From Macrobrachium rosenbergii (lineage: Eukaryota > Arthropoda > Malacostraca > Decapoda > Palaemonidae): DNA of 64,000 nucleotides. Location: assembly GCF_040412425.1 (NCBI RefSeq), contig NC_089782.1, forward strand, positions 27,559,780-27,623,779, read 5' to 3'. The position numbers and the translations under genes are program-made. Shown piece by piece: positions 38,276 through 49,299 of the stretch. The stretch's first letter is position 1. Each line of letters opens with the position of its first letter. Below the pieces are notes generated by a model, which did no database searches, was not told the DNA's origin, and saw only the letters and a program-made list of their open reading frames with translations.

Positions 38276-39114
38276 CCCCGTGGCTGCCACGGGAAATGAT
38301 TAATTGATTGACTGATTGCAGTTCACAAATGACTGATCGTTTTGTGTTGTTCAGTTTGAAAGTCAGACTCGTTCTTAGGTCAGCGAGACCTCAGTTCAGT
38401 TTCCTGTCAGATTTTTGGAAAATATTGTTGTTTCATTTGGCGGTCAGTTTGTTGGAAACTATTGTTGTTACTTTGTAGTGTTGTTGAGCCATTGATGTTG
38501 TTTATATAAGAACTTTTGTATTAGTGCATTCAGATACTATGAACAAGGGCTTCTACAGGATGATAAGAGTTGGAAATTGATTTCTTGAAAGTTTTGAGAA
38601 GTTTACAAGTGAAATATGAGAGAGAAATGGAACAGGAAATTTAAGTCTTTAAGCATCTAAAAGATGTTCTCTGACTCTTTGCTTTAAAATCGCTGAGTTT
38701 CATAAACGGGAAATATGAATGACAGGGACAAATAAATAAATAAATTAAAAACAAACTTTAAAACAAACCTTCATCTTGCCTTCATCTTGTATGCTGAGAA
38801 CCCCACAAACAAATGTACCCCTCCCCTAACATTCAACCACCCCCCCCCCTGTCAAAAACCATACCGGAAGTGGGTCACCTTGAATGGACGCTGATTGCAG
38901 GTCTGAAGGAGGAGAGAGCACCGCTCAAAGTTTTTCTCTTCGTGATTCGAAGTAGAATTAAGAATTGTACCAGAAATGAGCGGAGTTATTATGCAGACAG
39001 AGAATGGCTGAAACCTTTGCACTGGAAATTGTGAAAGGAAGATTTTTCATTGACATTGTATTTATATTAGTGTTGATAATAATGCTATATAGAACAATGG
39101 CTGTGATATATGTT
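38276..39114. other. Repeat-poor stretch
   Basis: A C-rich run lies at 38840-38849. Short frames have no motif. Confidence 0.4.
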
Positions 39115-39129
39115 CTTCTTCTTCTTCTT

Positions 39130-39223
<94 letters not shown>
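39115..39223. repeat. Compound (CTT)n-(ATT)n microsatellite
   Basis: About 15 CTT units pass into about 21 ATT units; compare 16613-16735. Confidence 0.97.
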
Positions 39224-39224
<1 letters not shown>

Positions 39225-39253
39225 AAAATACTCATAGTAGCATGAGTCTTAAA

Positions 39254-39363
39254 ATGGAGAAACAAATCCACAGTTATGTATATGTACATATATTTAAAGA
39301 TAAAACTGTACAGTTTTATCTTTAAATATATATACAAACAAAACTGTGGATTTGTTTCTCCAT
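39254..39363. mobile_element. Near-perfect 110-bp palindrome between (ATT)n arrays
   Basis: The left arm starts ATGGAGAAACAAATCCACAG and the right arm ends CTGTGGATTTGTTTCTCCAT. The centre GATAAAACTGTACAGTTTTA is perfectly symmetrical, with no loop. Arms are about 55 bp and differ only in a TATGTATATGTA against TTTGTTTGTATA patch. (ATT)n lies on both sides (39115-39223 and 39364-39399). It is a MITE-like or foldback element, related in its ends to the 50.36-50.44 kb palindrome. Confidence 0.8.
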
Positions 39364-39364
39364 G

Positions 39365-39399
<35 letters not shown>
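39364..39399. repeat. (ATT)n microsatellite
   Basis: About 12 units directly abutting the palindrome. Confidence 0.97.
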
Positions 39400-39548
39400 T
39401 GAATATTTTAATACGCAATTATACTGTTGTCTAGATCTGTTTTCTGTACACAGTCCTTGTCTAGCTCTAGTTAATTAAGCGATTAAAATGAGAGCCAACC
39501 AGACTTTCCAAATCTCTCTATCGATTTTAACGCATCTAGACAACAGCC

Positions 39549-39554
<6 letters not shown>

Positions 39555-39582
<28 letters not shown>

Positions 39583-39601
39583 TTTTTTATTTATTTATTT
39601 T
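39555..39601. repeat. (TTTA)n microsatellite
   Basis: About ten tetranucleotide units with one slip. Confidence 0.95.
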
Positions 39602-39799
39602 TATTCATTCCTCGCCGCCAAATGTATCACGTCCTAAAACCTTAAGTGAAATATGATAAAAGATAATAAGAGGGAAAAGTAATTTATGACTCTTAACTCT
39701 GTTTACAGCTCAAAGGAATATCTATCAATCTTTCTTTGTGCTGAGGGAACATTAAAATCCCAGGATTAGGTTTGACCATTTTTCAGGTCAAGTTATATA

Positions 39800-39863
39800 G
39801 TCAGCACTTAATTACCTCCATTCCATTTCATTTGATATCGCTCCAGAGATCTGTAATTGGATG

Positions 39864-39932
<69 letters not shown>

Positions 39933-40008
39933 TTTTAGATGAAATTAATTGGAGCTATAAACGGGTTTGTGTCATTTCATTTGTTGTAACTTTCGATGGC
40001 TGTAATTT

Positions 40009-40070
<62 letters not shown>

Positions 40071-40172
40071 AGATGAAATTAATTGGAACTCTAAACGGGT
40101 TTATGTCATTCCATTTTTTTACTTCCGGCGTTACTCTCTGTAAACGGTTTGATTTCATTTGTCTCTCTCTCT

Positions 40173-40231
<59 letters not shown>

Positions 40232-40310
40232 ATTTTTGAGATTAAATTAATTGAAACTATAAACGGGTTTGTGTCATTCCATTGGGTGTAACTTTCGATG
40301 GCTGTGATTA

Positions 40311-40356
<46 letters not shown>
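39800..40356 (+). repeat. Tandem array of about 150-170-bp units, each with (CT)n
   Basis: The unit is (CT)n, then TTTAGATGAAATTAATTGGA, ACTATAAACGGGTTTGTGTC, ATTCCATT, GTAACTTTCGATGGCTGT and TAATCTCTCT. Full units follow the CT tracts at 39866-39928, 40014-40065 and about 40177-40228. A decayed partial unit precedes the first (39815-39866). The array ends with (CT)n at 40316-40355. Copies are quite similar, so this is a young array. Confidence 0.9.
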
Positions 40357-40358
<2 letters not shown>

Positions 40359-40464
40359 AGACGTATTCCCCGAATGTGTTCAACACGGACACTAAATAAT
40401 AACTTTCGTTTTTGAAGATAATGATTTTTCATATATTATCAATGGATACTTCCCAAAGGTCTTT

Positions 40465-40703
40465 ATATTTAGCAGAAAATGAACATGAATAGAGAGATAG
40501 GCAATATTTAGCAGAAAATTAACATAAATAGAGAGATAGATGGAGAATATTTAGCAGAAAATTAACATAAATTGAGATAGAGAATATTTAGCAGAAAATT
40601 AACATCAATAGAAAGATAGATAGACAGTATTTAGCAGAAAATTATCATCAGTAGAGAGAGATAGACAATATTTAGCAGAAAATGAACTTGAATATAGAGA
40701 TTG
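40465..40703 (+). repeat. Minisatellite of about 43 bp, six units
   Basis: TATTTAGCAGAAAATTAACA then TAAATAGAGAGATAGA repeats with point changes and length changes in the AGAGATAG tail. Confidence 0.9.
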
Positions 40704-41264
40704 AAAAAGGATACGTCTTTTGTATAAAATGTTTTAAATGACAGATGTTATTGCAAGGAAGACTTCAATAACATCTTTGGCCATCTGGTGCTATTAATAG
40801 CCAGCTTGACTTCCTTCTTAGCGAACGAACTTTATTTGAAAATCACCTCCAGAATGACTTTCAGACTGACTGTTGGTAGTCCAGTTTGTTTTTCTTATTT
40901 TAATTAAGCTTCTGCATAATTATTTTCTGATCGATTATTAAATATTATTATTGAATATTCTTTTCATAATTATCACTTCTGCATTTGCGATAAATTTTTA
41001 CTATTATTATTCATGTGTTATTAATTTTTTGTTTACTCTGGGAGTTTTCGGTGTACTTCAACATCCTGAGATCTCCTCTCTCCTTTCATTTACCTCATTG
41101 CTTTCTTTATCTCTGACAATTAGCTTACCTTACTTTCTCCACCATATCTCTTTCCTCCTCATTCTTTGTTCCACTTTATATTCTCCTCATTGTCTCCATT
41201 ATCGCCTCATTCTTCTGCCTCATTCTTCCGTCATTCCTCTTTCGTATCAGGAATTCTCATGAGA
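40704..41264. other. No recognised feature
   Basis: A pyrimidine-rich stretch (41070-41250) gives an open frame by chance. No motif. Confidence 0.4.
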
Positions 41265-41408
41265 ATATTATGGCCACAAGGCCAAAGGTCGGAAGTCGTT
41301 CAATAAGAATTGGGACGGGGAGGTCGCGTTGAATTATTGATAAGGTCTCTCCGTCTTGTTTGTCACTAAGCCTTTCGAGGTGAAGAAGTCTCCCCGAATG
41401 GAATTTGT

Positions 41409-41476
<68 letters not shown>

Positions 41477-42110
41477 TCTAACTTCTCGAGAGCTTTTTAT
41501 TATAACTAAACGTTCCCCTTTGGCGAACCTTTATTTTTTCACTTATTTATTTTTTTGGCTGATCGTTCATTCGTTCTAAGTGGCCTTATACCAGCACAAG
41601 CTCTTGCTCTTGGTCATCCCGTAAAAATACCAATCAACTTCCCCCCCATATTTTCCTACGAACAATATATTCTGCCGTTTCCAAGTAAATTCCTAATAAT
41701 TCATTGTAAGAATCATCGCTTTCATTGCAATTAATATTCTGGTGTCATATAATCTCCATCATTAAACGATTGCCATTCAAAATTACCAGTCATGACCAAA
41801 CTCTCCTGATTTGAATACTGATGTGATTGGGATTTGACGACACGATTAAATTATGACTGATAATCGAATATTCTCGCTCCCCTCTCCTGCAGGGGCTTCT
41901 GGGAGTGGAGGGGGAAGGAGTACGAACGATCAAGGATGTGACTGACAGAAGGTTTATTAGGTCAATTGCCTTCGGGGAACGGGGTAGGTAAATGTGATTT
42001 TTTTCCTCATTACTTTTTACTGTATTTATTATTTTTCTTTGCTATTTTTGTAAGCTTTCTTCCCTTTGTCTCTCTTATTGAGCCTTTCCACTTTCTTTTC
42101 GGTCATCGGA
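41265..42110 (+). repeat. Roughly 0.9-kb duplicon unit, copy 1
   Basis: Ordered landmarks: GGGACGGGGAGGTCGCGTTG, CCTTTCGAGGTGAAGAAGTC, (GA)n at 41412-41473, TGATTTGAATACTGATGTGA, GATAATCGAATATTC, then TCAATTGCCTTCGGGGAACG. The same landmarks occur in order in copies 2, 3 and 4. Confidence 0.7.
41412..41473. repeat. (GA)n microsatellite
   Basis: About 31 units. Confidence 0.98.
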
Positions 42111-42249
42111 AAGAAGACACTTGGGTCCTAAAGTCAAAGGCTGGATTAGTCACTTATTAAGAACTAGGGGGCAGAGAGTCGACTACAGATGTGTTGGCGT
42201 TGAATTACTGATGAAAAATGTCCGCTTTCTCAGTGAGTCACTTGAGGTC

Positions 42250-42253
<4 letters not shown>

Positions 42254-42310
<57 letters not shown>

Positions 42311-42331
42311 AGAAGAAGAAGAAGAAGAAGA
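42254..42331. repeat. Compound (GA)n-(GAA)n microsatellite
   Basis: GA to about 42306, then about eight GAA units. Confidence 0.97.
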
Positions 42332-42976
42332 ACTTATCATCAATATTTAATTAGTATTTCGTGCCTTTTTCATTTTAATTTGAAAAATATTTTCACCATG
42401 GTGCGATCAAAGTATAAAACGTGATTGAGATTTGTCCCTATAAAGATTTTTTGAAGGATTAACACCTCCACATCCTGGTATATTTGTCTTTGTGAAAGCC
42501 GTGATCCTAATTCTGTACTTCGCAAGAATCGCCATAGAAAATGTTATGTCAAAAAGTTACTTCAGATGAGTCTATGACTCAGAACCTGATTAAATTCTCA
42601 CGTGGATTACTTCCTTTCGTAATTAAGCAAATTCTTTATTAACTGCAGCAATCATCACTTACCTTTCCTCCACTATTCCGCTAGAAAATAATATCTGTCA
42701 TCACATATTCATACAGAAAATTAGCATTTGTTATCATGAGCCAGCTCTCAGGATTTGAATACTGATGTGATTACGGGTTGATGACGTCATCGGAATCTGA
42801 TTAATAATCGAATATTTTCAGTGAGAGAACCCAGTCAGATTCATCGCCTGAATTGCATCAAGGTCATTCGGGGATGTGTCAGGATAAAAGGGTCATCGGG
42901 TTAATTACGTCCGGGGAGTTATTGGTAGGGTAATTAATGAGAGTTTGTCCCTTATTCTATGAAAGCGGTCGTGAAT

Positions 42977-42978
<2 letters not shown>

Positions 42979-43007
<29 letters not shown>
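42979..43007. repeat. (ATT)n microsatellite
   Basis: About nine units; it follows the TTAATTACGTCCGGGG landmark, as in copies 3 and 4. Confidence 0.95.
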
Positions 43008-43051
43008 CGTCTCGTTGGCACTATATTTCTGAAGTGTGTATGTGCGTGTTT

Positions 43052-43055
<4 letters not shown>

Positions 43056-43118
<63 letters not shown>
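43056..43118. repeat. (GA)n microsatellite
   Basis: About 31 units. Confidence 0.98.
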
Positions 43119-43120
<2 letters not shown>

Positions 43121-43589
43121 AAATAAATCCAAACTAACCTGAGAGGATTCTGTTTTATTCATAAGACCTCTGTGAGGTACCGCGGGCTTTCAGTATTAGA
43201 TAGCGAATTAATATAATCAAGTTCAGGTAATTGTAGGGTTTCTTATTAATAAAACGTTCCAGAACTTTAATTGCAAGATATCAGTATGTTTATATTGAAG
43301 CATTTTAAAAATTTTCGTATAATTTATGATCTTTCAATTCTCATCATCGTTACTTGGATTCTCTGCTACATCATATTCTTTAATATAATGTTTTCCCCTT
43401 TGGGATTTTCCCTCATCTCCATTCTGCCCTCTTTTCCTTCCAACCCGCTCTCTCTTGCTCTCTCTATCTAATACCTCCTTCATCATCCTAACCTTTTACC
43501 CCATTGACATTTCATTCCTCTGCCCTTTATCCTTCCCAAAAACTGAAAATAAGACGCACGTGATCTTAAACCGACAAATCAACAGGGTG
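43119..43589. other. Pyrimidine-rich spacer between duplicon copies
   Basis: No recognised feature. Confidence 0.4.
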
Positions 43590-44564
43590 ATGGCACTCGA
43601 CAAGAATTAAGGGTCCTCCAGAGATGAGCTGACCACGAGATGCTGATAAGATCTGACCACTTTGTCCATAAACCTTTCGAAGGGAGGAAGAAGAATTCTC
43701 TCTTCATGGAACTGGTTACAGAGGTAGGGGGAGGCTGTAAAGAAAAGGGGTTAATGGAAGTGAATACTTTTAAGTCATTTATCATCTTTTTTTTGAAGGA
43801 AAAAATTCACTTCTTGATTTTCTACTCGGCGAAATTTCTTCATAAACAATTTTTTATAATCGTGGCTGGCTCTCTGAAATAAATTCTTCCAGTTCTTGAC
43901 CAGACAGCATTTTTTGAAGGAATAAATTCATTCCTCGTATTTTCACTTAGTCGAAAAACCTTACTAAACAATTATTTTTTCTTGTTAAATAATTTTTTTA
44001 TTATTCTGTCAGGCTTTCGGAAATCAGTTCTTCCAGTTCGTAACCTAATAACAAAAAACCATCAAGTTGATTTACTTATGTGAGTAGTATCTGAGCTATG
44101 GCCCCGCAATACGAATTCAACCACTCAAATTTTATTCCGAATTTAATATAAATTCAGCTTATAAGTAATTACACTGTTATATTTGTATTGACTGTCTTCC
44201 ATAGTAAAGCTCACGAAATACGAACGATCATTATTGCCATATCCATATCCATGTTAAGATAACCATTCTTTATTTGTCACTGTAGTCATCATCATCAAAA
44301 ATATGGATCATATTTTACTATCTCCACATTAAAGTTAACTTTTCTCACTTAGGTATAACGACAACTTCATTTCTTGCTTCATAAAAAAACAAAAGAATAT
44401 TCATCCCAGGAAACTGGTAATCAAGGTCTCCTGAATTACGCAAAGGCCAATTAGGGATCCGTCATTTGTCAAAAGGTGAATCGGGTTAATTACTTCCGGG
44501 GAGGATACGGATGAAGATCACTTGAGTCCTTGTTGGTGTGGTGATTCAAACTGATGGGTTTTGG

Positions 44565-44610
<46 letters not shown>
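43590..44610 (+). repeat. Roughly 0.9-kb duplicon unit, copy 3
   Basis: CAAGAATTAAGGGTCCTCCA, CCAGAGATGAGCTGACCAC, ACCTTTCGAAGGGAGGAAG, then CCTGAATTACGCAAAGGCCA, TAGGGATCCGTCATTTGTCA and TCGGGTTAATTACTTCCGGG, then (ATT)n at 44567-44610. No (GA)n is present after the CTTTCGAAGG landmark in this copy. Confidence 0.65.
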
Positions 44611-44612
<2 letters not shown>

Positions 44613-44679
44613 ACAATAAGCTGTTTCCACTAATAGGGGGTGGAGTCAGACATTTTTTCGCCACTTTGTGTTCAGGCTG

Positions 44680-44770
<91 letters not shown>

Positions 44771-44846
44771 TTTATTACTATTAATTCAGGGGTCTCTACA
44801 AATAGGGGTGGTTTCAGACATTTTTCGCCACCTTTTATTCAGGCTA

Positions 44847-44930
<84 letters not shown>
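44567..44930. repeat. Three (ATT)n arrays separating two copies of a 49-bp unit
   Basis: (ATT)n lies at 44567-44610, 44682-44777 (with a TATATATT slip) and 44848-44930. Between them, AATAGGGGGTGGAGTCAGAC with CATTTTTTCGCCACTTTGTG at 44633-44681 is repeated at 44800-44848 as AATAGGGGTGGTTTCAGACA with TTTTTCGCCACC. Both units end GTTCAGGCT or ATTCAGGCT just before ATT repeat. Confidence 0.9.
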
Positions 44931-44932
<2 letters not shown>

Positions 44933-45309
44933 GCTTCACTGTATGCATTCAGTGATTATTGTTAGCGTACAGTTAAGCTTAAACCAAAGGTAAATTGATT
45001 AAAGTGCACCCACGACTTATTATCGTTTTCCTTTCTTAAAAGATATGAATGAGAATCAGTTCTTGATTATTAACTGAATTCACAGATTTCACGTGTTGCA
45101 TTACATTGCTTTAGAAACATCAGCATTTCCTTTAGTCTTGCAAAACGTTTCCTGGTTTGCAAACCTTTTTCTGCCGTAGGTTTTTTATCAGAAAAACACA
45201 AAAATGTGGAATTTACCAGAAAATCAGATATTTGTTAATGTTCATAGCGTATTAATCAATGGTCATTTATTAGCTGACTAAAACACTCCAACACTAACAC
45301 TTGCATGAC

Positions 45310-45310
<1 letters not shown>
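44931..45310. other. No recognised feature
   Basis: AT-rich DNA. Confidence 0.4.

Positions 45311-45380
<70 letters not shown>
45311..45380. repeat. (CT)n microsatellite
   Basis: About 35 units. Confidence 0.98.
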
Positions 45381-45382
<2 letters not shown>

Positions 45383-45411
45383 GGAAGTGAATCCATTTCC
45401 TCCTCCTTAGG

Positions 45412-45490
45412 GCCTCCTCCTCCTCCTCCTCCTCCTCCTCCTCCTCCTCCTCCTCCTCCTCCTCCTCCTCCTCCTCCTCCTCCTCCTCCA
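45412..45490. repeat. (CCT)n microsatellite
   Basis: About 26 CCT units, an unusually GC-rich trinucleotide array for this region and a candidate triplex-forming tract. Confidence 0.98.
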
Positions 45491-45537
45491 CAGCCAGTTT
45501 CCCAATTCCATAACGTCGGTTCCCTTTGATCTCAAAC

Positions 45538-45612
45538 CCGGCTGTTGTGGGACCATCTCACTTTCATATTGCATCTAAACAGGATCGAAATGCCTTCTGG
45601 AGGTCTTCCCCT
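45538..45612 (+). repeat. Dispersed segment, copy 1 of a local pair
   Basis: CCGGCTGTTGTGGGACCATC and TCACTTTCATATT match 47429-47505 (CCGGCTGTTTAGGAACCATC, TAACTTTCGTATATT). Both lie just after a (CT)n-containing block. Confidence 0.65.
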
Positions 45613-45879
45613 TATCTTATTTGAACAAGATTTACCTTTACATATCTCTTTTAGGTACTTATTCTTTTTCTGATATGTAGTTCATGTCTATTTTCATATT
45701 AATGCATTAAAGATTGGTTGGGATATATACCTTTGTTTTAAGATCTCTAAAATGGTTAAGCAGCTTCGTATTTGTTATGGTGTGAACTTTTTCGATTTAA
45801 GGATAAAGTAAGTGGTAATTAACATTAGAAAACATGGAATGTAAATTTGACTGAAATATATATGGTTTACTGGTTACAT

Positions 45880-46085
45880 TTACAAATCTCATGTATAGTT
45901 ATGGCTACAGTGACCTGTTAACTTTTATAATTTCCAAATCTATTTGGATACTTTGCACTGAATGCATTGAAATCCAAAAGGGAACGAATGAAGAATTCCT
46001 CTCTACGAGGTGGGATTCGGACCCACTCTTCATAGGAAACCGAGATGAATCCTTTTTCCATTACACCGCCAATAAAGTGTAATGA
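45880..46085 (-). mobile_element. Candidate tRNA-derived SINE, second family
   Basis: On the minus strand TGGCGGTGTAATGG (46071-46058) resembles an A box and GGGTCCGAATCCC (46024-46012) a B box, spaced as in tRNA genes. The intervening sequence shares GGAAAAAGGA with the 23-kb SINE. The body towards 45880 differs, and no A tail is seen. Not a functional tRNA: the arms do not form a full cloverleaf that I can draw. Confidence 0.55.
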
Positions 46086-46307
46086 GTCAGCTGCAATTAA
46101 TGTCACAGAGCTTGAAGCTTGCTTCTCATATGGCCTTCACGTAGTCCATGCTGTCATACTCAGGTACTCTTCGCGGGGGTGGTGGGGCGTGTGTGACTGG
46201 GAGGTTAAATGCCCCTAAGTAATGAGAGCCTAGTTTTGTATTTGCAAACTTAAATCATATTAATATTTAATATCGCATGATTCTGCTCGTATCTTGGTAA
46301 ATTTTGA

Positions 46308-46311
<4 letters not shown>

Positions 46312-46376
<65 letters not shown>
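46312..46376. repeat. (CT)n microsatellite
   Basis: About 32 units. Confidence 0.98.
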
Positions 46377-46378
<2 letters not shown>

Positions 46379-47150
46379 TCATAACTTTGGTTTCCTAAGA
46401 CCAACAGCCAGATTGTTTTGGGAAACACCAAGTTTCGAAGAGGAAATCAGCAGGGACGAGCTGACACTCGAAATAACATCAGTCTCTCCTTATTTTGTCA
46501 TTTGTTTTTGTAGGGTTTCTCGTTATGCTATTTCATTTGGAATTAAAACAGGAATTTTTGAATTATTTTCATTATCAATCGTTAGTGATTCTCTTTGTTT
46601 TTTACATAGAAGCTATAGTTAATTTTCATGGGAGACAAAGCACATTTCAGAAGGGTAAAATAAAAAGATTATTAATTCTGTTATTACTATATTGCGTATA
46701 ATCCTATGACGTTTTGTAAACGATTTTCAAGAATTTGATACACAATTGTTAGTCGTTTGCCTGGGATCTTTTTTTTATTTTATTTTTATCGAAAGCATGC
46801 TTTTTGCTGTCCTTGCTACTCTTCTTCTTCTTCCTAAAGAAATAAAAATGAAATATAATACATCACCCTTAAAGTTGACATAAGTTCATGTCAAATATAC
46901 CATATAAATACCAAACCTTTATATAAAATGACCTGACACTTATTTTTATTTCCCCGAGAACTTTCAAAAAATGCGAAATTTTAAAGTGACTGTTTAATTT
47001 TATTAATTTATCAGTTTGTTATATTTATATAGAAATCATTTTTTCACACGATACGAATTTTTTTTTTTTTTTAAATACAAAATCGAAAGTTTGCTTTTAA
47101 TTTCAGATGTATCTCAAGTCTCTCGTTCGTATATTCAAAATCAAAACTAC
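46377..47150. other. Repeat-poor stretch
   Basis: AT-rich; short frames only, no recognisable motif. A poly(T) run lies at 47059-47072. Confidence 0.4.
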
Positions 47151-47159
47151 ACTTTATCC

Positions 47160-47270
47160 GGAAGACACGTGTTCGATCCCAAGACGAGAGAGGGGCGAAA
47201 TAGGTCAGTGTATTGGCTTCTGTCAACCTAAGCGATGAATGAGGCACCTGTTTGTTAGTCGACTCTCGAG
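47160..47270 (+). mobile_element. Possible SINE fragment with B-box-like motif
   Basis: GTGTTCGATCCC at 47168-47180 fits a polymerase III B box. No convincing A box is found upstream, so this may be a truncated head or chance. Confidence 0.3.
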
Positions 47271-47335
47271 GGTGACAGCTTTTGTGACTGGACAGTGCTT
47301 CCATAATCTGCATATTACCATAATTACAAAAAAGG

Positions 47336-47340
<5 letters not shown>

Positions 47341-47411
<71 letters not shown>
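47341..47411. repeat. (CT)n microsatellite
   Basis: About 35 units. Confidence 0.98.
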
Positions 47412-47413
<2 letters not shown>

Positions 47414-47428
47414 ATCTTCTCTCTCTGA

Positions 47429-47505
47429 GTCACTTCCGGCTGTTTAGGAACCATCTAACTTTCGTATATTCTATAAGCAGACTCACAAGGTCTTACGGAG
47501 CTTAT
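47429..47505 (+). repeat. Dispersed segment, copy 2 of a local pair
   Basis: Matches 45538-45612; it is flanked by (CT)n on the left and (GA)n on the right. Confidence 0.65.
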
Positions 47506-47507
47506 GT

Positions 47508-47510
<3 letters not shown>

Positions 47511-47563
<53 letters not shown>
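47511..47563. repeat. (GA)n microsatellite
   Basis: About 26 units. Confidence 0.98.
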
Positions 47564-47567
<4 letters not shown>

Positions 47568-47930
47568 TAATCTACAGTATTTTGGTTGTTTAACTTTGTA
47601 TGCAATTTTAAGCGTGCCTCAAAAATCTTTTAATCTGTAATGAATTCTTTTGACCGCTATAAAATTCAGTCCGTATTTATCTTCATGAAGTAATAATTTC
47701 CTTTGTGGTCCCTGATTTCATCAATCAAGTCACTAACAAAGGGAGATCCTTTAAATCATTTTTCCTGATCCTTTTGTACTTGGATGAGATCAGTCTTACT
47801 CGGATCAGTCGTTTCAATTCTAGTTCATGTCGTTATTCATTATTTTTTCAAAAAGCAGCGTGAATCATAAATATTCCAGATAAACGTACATTTCTATAAT
47901 GTATGAATCCACTCTGTAAATTTTCCATTA
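47564..47930. other. No recognised feature
   Basis: AT-rich DNA. Confidence 0.4.
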
Positions 47931-47934
47931 TTAT

Positions 47935-48075
47935 AATGGAACAGTCCAGAGTTAGACATAGATATGATCTGTTTCTGATGACGCGATCAGATTTTGATTA
48001 GAAGTGGAATATTTACCGCCCGCGAAAGCTATTCAGCATAATCGTCTGATTTGCTTAAAGGGAATTCGCTTGTGT
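47935..48075 (+). repeat. Partial duplicon-unit copy
   Basis: GATATGATCTG, CTGATGACGCGATCAGATTT, GATTAGAAGTGGAATATTTA and CCGC line up with the GATGTGATT to CGAATATTCTCGC region of copy 1 (41812-41880). Confidence 0.55.
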
Positions 48076-48666
48076 TGTCTTGATAGTAGAATTATTTAGT
48101 AAAATATTCCCGGACACTAAATAGATGTAGTATGTCTTTAGTTCGTTTTTATATTATTATGATATTATCATAAGTAATAATAGTAGTGAATAATGATATT
48201 CATATGAACGTAATTGTATAGTATGGCCAATATTTTAAAGTAAGTTTAGCTAATGAATATTCCCTCTTGTCTGTTATATTCTGGTAGAAATAACTCACAT
48301 GCATTAAAATATAATTATTTGTGATTACATTTCCAAAAACCCTTGAATTCTAAAACTCAAATAAAGTACCCAGAAAACTTATCGAAAAATGTGTTCATTC
48401 ACAAGTGAGCATTTAATGTAAGATGAACGACACACCAATAAAACCTGGAACAATATCACGTCCTCGCAGAGACGAGGAACTCCGCCCGTTTGCCTTTCGG
48501 AAATTCATCTGGAAGGAGGATCTTATTTCCCCTCAGTTTGTCTTCCATGTGAAGTCAGATGGCCCCAAAACAGTCTGCGCATTGATCAAAGGAAACCTGA
48601 GTTATGGAAGGGAGAATTGGCTGATGGAATGCTTATACTCTCATCAGCCGCAGATGGATTCAAATC

Positions 48667-48669
<3 letters not shown>
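48076..48669. other. Mixed DNA with an unrecognised open frame
   Basis: A 98-codon frame (48423-48719, plus) reads through a GC-richer segment and into a (GA)n. It has no motif I know. It could be a fragment of a dispersed element or a chance frame. Confidence 0.35.

Positions 48670-48697
<28 letters not shown>
48670..48697. repeat. Short (GA)n
   Basis: About 14 units. Confidence 0.95.
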
Positions 48698-48699
<2 letters not shown>

Positions 48700-48769
48700 G
48701 GAGACTTGGAATACACTAGCCAAGACTTCCTGAATATTAAGATCTTTTCATTTCTAAACCTTTTCCGCT

Positions 48770-49110
48770 CAGTACTTTGAAAGTCGCCTACTCTTTGATC
48801 TCAACACTGACATATTAGTAATTTTTTTCACCATCCTGTCCTCTTCCATTCTCTCTACATTACCAAATCATCTTAAAACACCGTGGATCTTCTTCTCAGC
48901 TTCACTGACCTTTCAAGCATTTCATGTCCACAGAAATGCTTCAACGATTCAATATTCACGCATCACTTCCATACAAGAGATTTGGCTCAACGGCACTTCT
49001 ATGCAATGCGGTCCTGGCTTTCTTAAACGCTCTTCTTGTTCCCAAATCTTTTTGATATTCATTACTTTTCCAAACTGAAGAATTTACACCTGTATTTTGG
49101 TAGCTAATAA
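48770..49110 (-). pseudogene. Decayed non-LTR retrotransposon (LINE) fragment, C-terminal region of the reverse-transcriptase ORF
   Basis: Minus-strand translation in shifting frames gives, in the expected order, EPNLLYGSDA then a stop where the family has Trp (about 48990-48960). VDMKCLKG follows, then LR, a stop, and FGNVERMEEDRMVKK (about 48885-48825). In many arthropod LINEs this region reads roughly LLYGSEAW, then EMKCLR, then LRWFGHVERM. The two Trp codons have become TGA stops, and frameshifts separate the blocks. The catalytic reverse-transcriptase part is not found upstream, so this is a 5'-truncated dead copy. The clade was not assigned. Confidence 0.8.
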
Positions 49111-49299
49111 TCTTCCTTTACCTTTAGCCGTATCTAGTATTTTTTTTAAATTTCGCCTTTCCGGCTATTTCCCAACTACTGTACATTGTGTTCTCTACTT
49201 TGTCTTCTTACCGTTTCATTTTTAATTATCTCCTTATCTTCTGTTTAGCTTCTGCTTAGCTTCTTTTTTTACAGCAGTTGCTGTGATGGTTTTCACTGA
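49111..49299. other. Pyrimidine-rich DNA beside the LINE fragment
   Basis: It may contain more of the decayed element on the minus strand, but no further motif could be read. Confidence 0.4.

Larger units (their letters stand above)
42120..43010 (+). repeat. Roughly 0.9-kb duplicon unit, copy 2
   Basis: GTTGGCGTTGAATTACTGAT, TCACTTGAGGTCGGAAGAGA, (GA)n(GAA)n, GGATTTGAATACTGATGTGA, TGATTAATAATCGAATATTT, GGGGATGTGTCAGGATAAAA and CGGGTTAATTACGTCCGGGG, then (ATT)n at 42979-43007. Confidence 0.75.

Noticed and set aside
39800..40356. Regular repeats with (CT)n considered as a CRISPR-like array
   Set aside because: The intervening sequence is low-complexity (CT)n, not unique spacers; it is a tandem repeat.
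45294..45529. Poly-Glu / poly-Pro frames over (CCT)n
   Set aside because: Trinucleotide repeats keep frames open on both strands. There is no flanking coding sequence.
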